From positions 372,001-436,000 of the forward strand of contig NW_008806274.1 of the NCBI RefSeq assembly GCF_000400465.1: a stretch of 64,000 nucleotides of DNA, read 5' to 3'. Positions 55,344 through 64,000 of the stretch are shown in pieces. This stretch comes from Wallemia ichthyophaga EXF-994. Its lineage: Eukaryota; Basidiomycota; Wallemiomycetes; Wallemiales; Wallemiaceae. The translations under genes were made by a program, and so were the position numbers. The notes below the pieces were generated by a model. The model did not search any database, was not told where the DNA came from, and saw nothing but the letters and a program-made list of their open reading frames with translations. The stretch's first letter is position 1. The number at the start of each line of letters is the position of its first letter.

Positions 55344-57708
55344 TTACATAAAATCCGCGGCTGTCTGTCGCTTAGCCTTTGCTTTTTCTGCGACATTTTC
55401 GCATTCGTCATCATCAAAGGTGAGCTTGTTAAGCGCATTTGAGCGCTTCTTAGCCTCCTTCTTTTTCTTTTTTTGCGCCGTCTTTTGTGGCTCCGCTCGA
55501 TTCTCGCGAATGTCGTTGCCTTTGGGCTTCTCGTCCTCGCTATCGTCGAAGATAGCCTTAAACACGTCCATTGACGGCCGTGTCTGCTTCGCTATCTCTT
55601 CCATTGTTTTCTCGTCTTCACCTAGCCCGACCTGTTTTGATTGCAAACCCTGCTCAGCCACTGCGGCATGTCTTGATTCCAATTCCTCTAAATTTGGCGG
55701 CGCGGGCATTAATGTATCCTGCAGTCCAGCAGCTGCCCAAGCATCTTGTTTCTTGGGCACTTCTTCACCCGTTCTTTTCCCAAATTGGAATCCTGCGTCG
55801 CTCTCTTTATCGTCACTCTCGAGCGTTATTGCCGGAGGTGGCACTTGAAATCTCCTACAGAGCAATTTGGATGGCTTCCACGGTGCAAATGTGTGCGTCC
55901 CATGCTTAATACCCATAGTACCTTCCCGTACTGCCTTCTGAAGAGGTGTTTCTTTCTGCATCCTTTCTGCATCACGCTCTGCTCGAACTTCTTCTATCGA
56001 TTTGGGCGGCGGTGATGGTTCTTTGGGCTTGGGTGCAACACCAGGCCGTAAACCAGGTTCTATTACTGGTGTCTCAGACGCTCCTACGCTGCGGGATCCT
56101 GTCGTGAACCGTCCAGCCATAGCAGCTGTCATTGGTTTGTACAGACTTGCTACCTTCTGAAATTCAACCAGTTCAATGTTGAATTGCGTTTTCGTCTGCC
56201 CGTCTGACGATAGGTTTACAATATCTGCCGGGTAATTCTGTGGATCTGACTGAGAGTGTAGATATGCAGTGTATCTCCCCCTCTTAGCATCATCTTCTGG
56301 GAATGGTATGCTTGCACGCAGTGCATTATTGGCGGTAGCTTTGTCTATCGGCGGTATTCGAATCTCCTCATCTTCATAGTCTGATTGCTCCTTTTCCAGC
56401 CGTTGTTTGTCTTTTGCTGATATGTAGTCGAATACAGATTTCTTTGGCAATTCCTCGCCCAGTATCCTTGCACGCTGCGGCTTTGTTAGTGTACAGTTTG
56501 ATAGTAGAACTAACTCACGTCGTGTGCATCGCGAGCAGCAGGTTTCACCTTTTGTGCATCCTTATCTGTCATGTCCAGCTTGAGCACTCTTGAAGGATCC
56601 GGCTTCCAATCTTTAGGTACATCAGGCTGGCTGAACCTGTTTGGTATGTAAGCATGAGTGTTGAGACAACCAAACAACCAACCCACCAAGTCTCCTCCTG
56701 TTGCTGACCTTTCTGCAACGCGAATCCTTTTAAAAGGGGCTTTCCATCATTGAAAAACCCCACACCGACGGAATCGCGCGGTGAAGTCTGCCTGCGCTGC
56801 TGTTTGGCAGCGAAGCTGCTATGCTGATGTTGGTTGTCGTCATAAGCTAGTTGGTTAAGTTTATTTTTCTTCTCAATACCCGCTGAGGGGCCGCCATAAA
56901 CATCCATGTCGTCCTCATCGGCATCTTCAATACCCAGACCAAAACCATGAGAGATATCGCCTCTTAGCTCGCCGACACGGTTGTCTGGCTGGCTAGGTCT
57001 CAGAGAGTGTACTGTGTACGCATATCCTAGTCCCTGCGATGCTATCTGGCGGGGTGGTATGGTAAGAGCAGTATCTTTGGGTGCAAAAGTGTGGTTTTCG
57101 CCGTGTTCGACGAGTACATTGAGATTAGCATCTTGAGATTTAGCTTGGAGGACGCTTACGCGAGGCCCGACACCCTGACCATCCCTCCAGCCCATTTTAC
57201 GCATAAGTAGTGTACCAATACCGTGCTTTGCGGGTCTAAATATATTCGCGAAAGTATCGCTAGCACCGTCATCGACTCTGCTGCGCTTGTTGGCGTCATC
57301 GCCCGCCAGGAGGTCGTAATCAGGTCTAGTTTGCAGCACTCTTGCCTCCTTGAGAGCCTCGAGATCTTCTTCATCCATGAAGTCTTCTGGCCTGGATCTC
57401 TTGTTCTGGTTGGTATCTTTGCTGCTCTTCCAAGTCGACGGTGTCCAGCCCTCTTTGCTTCCAACTGTGTTAAAGTATCCAGCACTGTATCCACCAGTAA
57501 ATGCACCATGAAAACGCCTCCTTCCCTGCTCGTCGAGCACTTCCTGCTGCCACACTGGCTCATAATCGTTTCTGTCCTTCTTTGATTCGAGACTGGGAAG
57601 TGGCGTGCCGACAAGGCAGAAATTCTCATTAGATGCCGCCTGTGCTGCTGCTTGGCCTGCGCCTGGCCTATCACGCTCCAATCTCTTGAGATATTTCGCC
57701 GCGCTCAT
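55344..57708 (-). CDS. G-patch domain protein 1 homologue (spliceosome-associated)
   Basis: Predicted 756 aa; exons 56687-57708, 56519-56636, 55344-56474; introns 50 and 44 nt, the second ending G-C-C-G-C-A-G. GPATCH1/TGH associates with the catalytic spliceosome, where G-patches activate DEAH helicases. N-terminal conserved region (DUF1604): V-G-T-P-L-P-S-L near residue 36 and F-T-G-G-Y-S-A-G-Y-F-N-T-V-G-S-K-E-G-W-T-P near 75. G-patch at about residues 160-200: G-I-G-T-L-L-M-R-K-M-G-W-R-D-G-Q-G-V-G. Later, L-G-L/G-E-E-L-P-K-K-S-V-F-D-Y-I-S, then G-x-x-T-R/H-T-F-A-P-W-K-P-S-K-L-L-C-R-R-F, and a D-V-F-K-A-I-F-D-D-S-E-D-E block, all typical of the family. C terminus is Lys-rich and ends A-A-D-F-M. 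Start is the first ATG (A-A-K-Y-L). Confidence 0.9.
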
Positions 57709-57763
57709 AGATGCAATCAAGGAGATAACAATATTAAATCAAGCGTACAAGCGTACATTTGTT

Positions 57764-58379
57764 CTATTCCTCCAACGACTCGGTAAATGCCTTGTAAGAA
57801 TCCTCGTTGAGAAGTGCTTCAAGTTGCTCTGGTGCAGTAACTCTCAGCTTACAGAGCCAGCCTGGACGGGGTTAGTGATGAATGTAGAGCATTTTATCCA
57901 CACACCTTCATCTTCTGGTGATTTGTTGAGGAGATTTGGGCGCTCGTTGAGCTCCTCGTTTACAGCCTCTACGTCACCGGCGAGTGGTGCGTAGATATCA
58001 GAAGCAGCTTTGACACTCTCCACAGCGCCGATTTGCTCTTAGCGACGCGTCATTAGTAGTATTGTGGTTTTAGCTGGCTACTCACCGCTCTGCTTCACTA
58101 CGCTTCCCACCGTTGGCAATTCAACGAAAACAACATCACCGAGGCTGTTTTGGGCGTGGGAAGTGATACCAACGGTACCAATATTGCTGTCAGTGTCATA
58201 AGTGACATACTCGTGCTGCTTGGTGAAGCGTTTGGCTGCGAAATCTGAGAATAGTGGGATAAGACAGCCGCTGACGTACTAGTAATGCCTCTGAAGGCAG
58301 CAAATGAAGTGGCAGTGCTTCTTAATCCAATTCTGCCGATCGAATTAACTCTAGGGATTGTTTTAAGTGCCGAGAACAT
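57764..58379 (-). CDS. GCV3: glycine cleavage system H protein
   Basis: Mitochondrial lipoyl carrier that shuttles the aminomethyl group between P, T and L proteins. Predicted 162 aa; exons 58280-58379, 58086-58244, 57906-58037, 57764-57861; introns 35, 48 and 44 nt, the first being the shortest in the window. The N-terminal 35 residues ([16 protein letters not shown]) are a clear mitochondrial leader. Family blocks: [27 protein letters not shown], and the lipoylation motif [14 protein letters not shown], with Lys at the lipoyl site. C terminus P-E-D-E-G-W-L-C-K-L is conserved. It stops 55 bp before the GPATCH1 start, same strand. Confidence 0.97.
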
Positions 58380-58398
58380 GATGGTAGACGTAATCGAT

Positions 58399-59092
58399 TC
58401 ATTTACCTCGAGTAACTAATATCAGTACAAGCCAACTAACAGCTGTAGCAGCCACATATATAGACACCCTGCCAGCACTCCCTGTTACATTCAGAAATGG
58501 ATAAGGGTACCTCATGATCTTGTCGTGATTCTCATACGCCTTATACTCGATCCATAAGATATAGCCCAGGGCGGTTAGGACATACTTGCAGAGGTCTCTT
58601 CCAAACATCTTTGCCCGCTTAGAATCCTCGAAGAAGAGAGTGTAAATTAGCAATGTTGCGCCCGGTAGCAAGTGCACCATCATATCAGTCACAAGCGGCA
58701 TCTTGAAATCTGAGCTCTGGGCGATCAAATGCCTGAAGAAAAGGTACAATGGCCAGTATATCATTGTGATGGTGATATTCGCTGGAAGTACGACTACTGT
58801 TAATGTTCTCGCGATCCGCTTAGTCGCTGTGATCGCCGGTTAGCCAGCTCTCGGTTATGCACTGTAAGCACCCACCTGCAGTCATGCATACCTGGTCAAC
58901 TATTATCGATAAGTGCGTAAGCATTGATCCCCAAACACCCGCAAAAATCGTCAGAAACATGGACTTTGATATGTTTTGCGCCGCCATCCATTCGCTTATT
59001 CCTAGTTCAGTGAGCTTGTGATCACCATACCATATCAGCCCAAAGCTCAGACTGCTGAATGCTATGATTCCTGCTCGCGCTCTCAGGGACAT
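58399..59092 (-). CDS. FAR-17a/AIG1-like multi-pass membrane protein
   Basis: Predicted 214 aa; exons 58876-59092 and 58399-58826, 49-nt phase-1 intron (GTGGGT, GATCACAG, branch CTAAC). About five or six hydrophobic segments: A-G-I-I-A-F-S-S-L-S-F near the start, F-L-T-I-F-A-G-V-W-G, I-T-M-I-Y-W-P-L-Y-L-F-F, V-H-L-L-P-G-A-T-L-L-I-Y, Y-V-L-T-A-L-G-Y-I-L-W and V-A-A-T-A-V-S-W-L-V. The block D-M-M-V-H-L-L-P, with Asp and His, is the place of the conserved residues of this family; animal members (AIG1, ADTRP) hydrolyse fatty-acid esters of hydroxy fatty acids with a Thr and a His. The fungal function is unknown. The ATG at 59092 is the first of the frame. Only 19 bp separate its stop from the GCV3 start. 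Confidence 0.7.
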
Positions 59093-59304
59093 GATCTTAC
59101 TAAGCAAGTATGATCTAACGTGAAAAAAATAATGAAAATCCAAGATACGGTTTTAATTGCACGCTTCACTCGGATTTCACTGGCACTGCGAATAGCCTAC
59201 AGCAGTTCTCAAGTACATTTAGGGTGCATAGTTTTATTAAATCAAATACATTTTACAAAGTAACCAGGAATTAGAAAAAAAATCATTAATAAGCTTCATT
59301 TCCC

Positions 59305-62300
59305 TCATAATGCTAGTGTTTGCTGTAATAGTCTGTCTAGTTCCTGCAAATTTTCATGTAAGCAAAGGCAGATGACGAGGGCTAAACCTACCCCTTCAAT
59401 GCCATCTAAATCACTCCGAACACTATCATAAACCGAATCGTTATTCGATCTCGCAAACCATGTATCGTTGATATAGTCACTCTCCCTGCCTTGGCCGCTC
59501 GGCGCTGAAGGCTGCTGTCGTCTTGCATGTTGTGAAAGTGTCAAAAAGTGTCCGATGTTAAGATCTTGCATTGCATTTCCTATTCTAGTCTTTCTATCAT
59601 TTTTTGTCGCATTATGGACTTGGTGCGTCGCATGATTTGGCGTCGAGACAGATGATCGCGAGCTGGCAGAGCTATCTAAGTCTGCATTCCTCGTATTGTC
59701 ATATGAATTCTCATGACTCTCGTCAGTAGATGCTGTTCCATTAATGTTTGGATGTGCCGCCTGGAACAGCACAGACGGTGGTGTTGGATTTGTTGTCGCT
59801 GTCGTTGATGGGGTATTTGATCGCCTGCCTGACTCACTGATTGATGAAGCAGTCGAGCCTGACTGTCTGTAAGTTTGCAACTGCAGCTGCGAGACCGCTT
59901 CTTGAGTACTTTCCTTAGTACTGTCATCGAAGCTCTTGACACTTTCCTCATCTACATTTCTACTGTTCCTGCTTCCCCCGCTTTGTCTTTTATCGGTGCA
60001 ACCTTCTCCCTCAACATTAACAGGCGCGGACTGTATCTCTCTAATCGCTTTCTCGTCATCTTCACTACCACTGTTACTTGACCCGCTGCGCCTAGATAGT
60101 GGCGTTGATCTGGCATCGGTGAACTCCTGTCCGGTTATAGTTGACATACTCGAAGACAAGTCCGTGTGTGCAGTTTGGAGACTAAATGAGCTCTGACTTC
60201 TCATTAAATCTTTGTGAGGTTGTTTAGCGCCGTCTTGAGTTGAATTGTCGTCGTATTTTGTCTCTCTCTGCCATAAGCGCTCAACGATATCATCAAACCC
60301 TTCACCCGATGTTACGCGGTCGTTCGTTGAGCTTGTCATAACTGATGATGTTTGGCTTGATCTATCAGCTACACTATTCGCGACTGTGGTGTTTGACGAG
60401 TTTGAGTAGTCTCCAATGTGGTAGTTTTCCATACTATCACTATCTCTTAACCCCAAGCCTCTAGGCTTCTCCTGTTCCTCTACAAGCTCTTCCACTTGCT
60501 CAGACTTGCTGTAAGACGATCGCTTGCTTGGAGTTGCGTCTTGCTCAGTGGCATCTTGCTCGGTTACACCATGCTCAGTTACACTCTGCTCAGTGAAATT
60601 GTGATCATCCAGCAAACCCGATGACTGTACCGGCGTTTCAACAGTTTGTTGAGGTGTCGATTGTGAATAAGAGGAAGACGATGCAACAGGGGAAGTGATT
60701 TGAGTAGCCTGATCATCAGATGATGATTTAGAATCATCTCGATCTATTGATACAGGACTGATGACACCCTTACTCCGCTGTTTTTCGGATCTTTGTCTAG
60801 CTATTATTTCAGCAAGCGATGGCGCATCAGTGATGTCATCCACCGCCGCCTTAACTATATTAACCCCTTCACTTTGGTGACTCAGTTTGTCAGCTCTGAT
60901 TAACACGAACTGTAATTCTTGATCTGGGTATCCTCGATAGCCAAGTCGCTGAGCGTCTTTGTTGAAATCGTCACCTGAGAAGATCTGTATAATCTCCCGA
61001 TTCGCATCAATCACTCTGCTATTAGGATTAAGGCTGAAGTCTATTTCAAAGATTAGATTTGTCATCCGGGGAGCAATTATACTACTCACTAGCATCGATA
61101 CTTTTCTTATTACGAGGCTTAACAGCGAGACGATACCTGACTGCACTCTTTTTGCCATCCAAGTGTGATTCTACATCGTCACCGCCATCCACCACACCTT
61201 CCAAGATGCCAAATCCATTAAGCGACTGCTCAATGACCTCAGCGACGGTCGAGTTGGTTGGTATAGTCAACCTATGTTCATACAGACCACCACCGCTTTT
61301 CATATTCTTGTCCAAAACCACTCCCTCAGGTGCATCTTTACCGCTCACCACAACACAAAGATTCACCTTGTTGCTGTCAAGATGTAAGTACATTAGTAAT
61401 TGACTTTCTCTCTTCTTTTTGGCAGAGAGTGAGGCATTGTTTTTTGCATTGAGCTCCTGATTAATATGACTAGTTGGTTCGAGGTCATCAAAAACAGGCG
61501 ATGAAACACTTGGATCGTTCATGTAGCCGGCGTATACATCTTCAGCCTCATTGTCAACAATAGTCTCATGGAGGTCAACAGAGGAAGTTTTGCGGCAGTG
61601 AATATACATCTTCACTGCACTGTCATCGCTGTAGTCACCTAAACTGGAGATTGCAGGTAATGTAGACAGGTTGCTATTGATACTGCTAATACTTCCAACC
61701 GAGCTTCGTTTAACCTTTGGCAGATCATTGCTTGGGGCGTTTAGTTGTCTGCTAACAATAAGTTGGTTGGTTATATTAAACAACGCTAGTGGCTTCTGGT
61801 TTGGCTCCATTACTGTCTCTTTCCCGCTCTCTTGCTCTTTTATAGTCAAGAAGAAATCACTTTCTTCCACATTCGTAGCTAATCTAAATCTTTGCATTGC
61901 TTGCTTGATAAGATCAGTAGCTGAGGTTGAGCCATTAACGAGTACAGTCTTAAATGTAGCTTCAGATTTAAGTGATGGTGCTGCGAACATTCTCATAACA
62001 TTCAGTGTCGGTACGCCGAGCAATGAGCCTGGTCTAGCATTCAAGCTACTATTCGGACTGGCCCATGATTGCTGTGAAAGCGCTGGACTTGTTTCGAGAC
62101 CTTTGCTCGCTTTTGGAGATACGTTAAGTGAGTTGTTAGATCCTGATGCTAGCATGCGCGTTAGTTGTGTGCTATAGATAATCGACAGTACCCACGTTTA
62201 ATCTCGGTGAGTGAGGAGGAGTTTGCAAGTGAATCATTTCTCGGGCGAAGATTAGGTGATGGGTGGTTGATAGGAGCAAGTGGTGTGAATGTGCTCGGCG

Positions 62301-64000
62301 ATTGTCTGACTCCAAGTTGAGGAGAAATGTTTCTAGAATCCAAGCTAGTTCTGCCTTCCATGTCTTGACTGGAAGACTTTCGGATAGATTCAGTATGATT
62401 ATCACTACCAGTAAAGCTATCTGAGGATTTGATACTGTCGACGCCGTCGCCGAACGAGTCACCTGATGGTTTCCTCTCCTTCTTTCTGAAAAGATTACCG
62501 AAGACGCCACTCTTTTTCTTTTTGATCGATTCGTTGGATGTCATCTCACTTAGGCTGTGTGAAGAGTTCTCCTTCTGCAGCTTCTTGGCTTTCTTCTTCT
62601 CTTCTTTGGCTTGCTTCTTATCTTTGCCGCGGTCAGACATAAGCGGAGAGCTTCTCCAGATGGACGTTTTCTGTGAGCTTGTTTCAGATGATTGGCTGTC
62701 CATCGTCATAAGCTCATCAAATGAAGCCTTGCTATTTTGATTTTGCGCTATTTGCTGCGTTGGTGAAGACACACCCTTCATTAACATATGAGGATCAGGA
62801 CTTTGTGCTACGTCGGGGGTAATTGTCACTTTTCTAGTTGGAGAAGTTGCAGGATCTAGGAGAGGTGAAGTGTTAGTCGTCAAGTAAGTGGTGTTCTTAT
62901 CATCATCCTCAGGATCGTCCTGGTGGGTGGCGTGTGTGTTAGAAGAGTCAGATGGCTGAGATCGAATGAGTTGAGGTCTTTGAACGCCATTAGTAAGTAT
63001 CTTTTTGCTATTGTTGCTGTAGTTGGAGGAAGCGTTTGAATTGATAGAGAGAGGGCGGATATCAGCTTGTAGAGGTCTGTGAAGTACTTGTGCAGGTGGT
63101 GTGGCTTGAGAACTGGCGTCTATAGCTGCCTCCTTAGCCATGACATTTTCGTTAGTGTCCTCAATTTCGTTGGCGCGTCGCACCTCATCATTAGTGTGTG
63201 TCTCAGGTGCAACAACCTCCTCCGCGTTTTTATTAACTTCGGGCATATACTTTACAAGGTTATCTGAGGAGTGGGTATCAGTTGAGGAGTCGTAAATGTG
63301 TTTGGCGGAAGATTCTAGTGGAGGATTACTGCTGTTTATCTTAGCGGGAGCAGGAGCAACGAGTGGAGCAGCGGCAGGAGCAAGAGCATCGCTCACGCTA
63401 TCATTGTCATATTGCTGCTCGTTGACGAGATGGCCATGCGAGGATTCCGAATGAGATTGACTGGAGAGAGAAGCGTCTTGGGAGCTGACTTCTGAGCCAG
63501 ATTCGCTGTCTTCATCGTAGCTCTCCTGCTCTTCTAAGGCTATCTGTGCGGCGTCTTCCTCTGCCTGAGCAATCTCTTCTGGGTATAAAACGACTTGTCG
63601 ATAAGTCGGCGCAGTGAAGGCGACATTTCTAGGTTCTTTGGGATCCCTGGATTCCTTAGATTCCCTACTATCGAGTTTCTTAAGCGCCTGGTGAGCGTCT
63701 GAAGGTGGAGGATGATGTGATAGGTCAGAGTGATTTGCCGAGGTTATCTAATACAGATAAGTAAAGATACGGAAGCAAAAAGCGGCCAACGTACGTCAAT
63801 ATTCCTGTGCTTGTTTAGCCGGGCCAAACGCTCGTCGGGTGTCTCAATATTCTCGGCAGGAATGTAGCCCAATTCCTGTGTTTTGAGGACGCGTATCAGC
63901 CACCAATATGCATTGCTATCATCCAATAAGACCAGGCTATCACCCCTGACAACGCTAGCCTGTCCTTCGACGGTTGCCAGGAAAGTATGCAATGCGTAAA
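59305..64000 (-). CDS. SH3-domain scaffold with Ras-association-like regions (N terminus off the right edge)
   Basis: Partial: at least 1,501 codons, running off base 64000. Exons: 63795-(64000), 62196-63747, 61090-62148, 59392-61040, 59305-59343; introns 47-49 nt. The visible N-terminal part is an SH3 domain: Y-A-L-H-T-F ... G-D-S-L-V-L-L-D-D-S-N-A-Y-W-W-L-I-R, Y-I-P-A-E-N-I-E-T-P, followed by E-R-L-A-R-L-N-K-H-R-N-I-D, which is conserved in fungal SH3 proteins of the Bud14/Tea4 kind. Then an acidic stretch, a long Ser/Thr/Asn-rich disordered part, a basic R-K-K-E-R-K patch, and two regions of Ras-association or ubiquitin-like type (F-K-T-V-L-V-N ... A-M-Q-R-F-R-L and Y-E-H-R-L-T-I-P ... Y-R-L-A-V-K). 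Bud14/Tea4 bring PP1 to growth sites; equivalence is unproven. The last intron (59344-59391, 48 nt) is stop-free, so two C termini are possible. Confidence 0.75.

Noticed and set aside
55344-56474. GPATCH1 second half as an independent gene starting M-P-K-K-S
   Set aside because: Methionine there is not encoded as ATG upstream of L-P-K-K-S, and two standard introns link it with the G-patch part as in the family.
1-64000. CRISPR arrays, operons or prokaryotic signals
   Set aside because: None seen; introns, tRNA intron and protein families are eukaryotic.

Overview
The window is a gene-dense piece of a fungal nuclear chromosome, most consistent with a basidiomycete with a very compact genome such as Wallemia; this is inferred from gene style, not from a database match. 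The evidence is about 28 protein genes in 64 kb, frequent short introns (35-58 nt, GTRNGT donors, CTAAC/CTAAT-like branch points, YAG acceptors), gaps of 29-90 bp between divergent gene starts, ATG starts, and fungal-only families (Zn2Cys6 regulator, Git3-like receptor, Rom-type RhoGEF, Tea1-type Kelch protein). Exon joins were worked out by hand from reading frames and splice signals. | Layout. 0.4-19.5 kb: mitochondrial ribosomal mS23, a Tea1/Kel-type Kelch protein, RanGAP RNA1, an Atr1-like MFS transporter, ER lectin YOS9, NADP isocitrate dehydrogenase, MED20, cap methyltransferase ABD1, a Zip3/RNF212-like RING protein, a glucose-receptor-like GPCR, SGF29, PPM1 and APN1. 19.7-23.6 kb: an intact SPT2 gene lies in the left arm of a large inverted repeat (two 1,566-bp arms, 694-bp unique centre); the right arm carries a 5'-truncated SPT2 copy. 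23.9-30.4 kb: F-box/WD40 protein, an unrecognised 187-aa protein, Utp30-like L1 protein, ERV25 and MPE1. 30.6-32.3 kb: a decayed pseudogene of the cohesin loader SCC4/MAU2, whose intact copy is at 46.6-48.6 kb. 32.7-45.2 kb: ILV2, SPT16, a Zn2Cys6 regulator, carnitine acetyltransferase and an Hst3/4-type sirtuin. 45.2-50.6 kb: a gene-poor stretch with a retroelement-like relic, an intron-containing tRNA-Phe(GAA), intact MAU2, and about 2 kb of structured non-coding DNA behind a strong-looking promoter. 50.6-64 kb: ROM-type RhoGEF, GPATCH1-like splicing factor, glycine-cleavage H protein, a FAR-17a/AIG1-like membrane protein and a large SH3 scaffold running off the right edge. | Most genes are housekeeping. 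Themes recur by chance or selection: chromatin (SPT2, SPT16, SGF29, sirtuin, MAU2), Rho/polarity (Kelch protein, RhoGEF, SH3 scaffold) and mitochondrial metabolism (IDP, ILV2, GCV3, CAT). The most unusual structure is the near-perfect palindrome at 19.8-23.6 kb.
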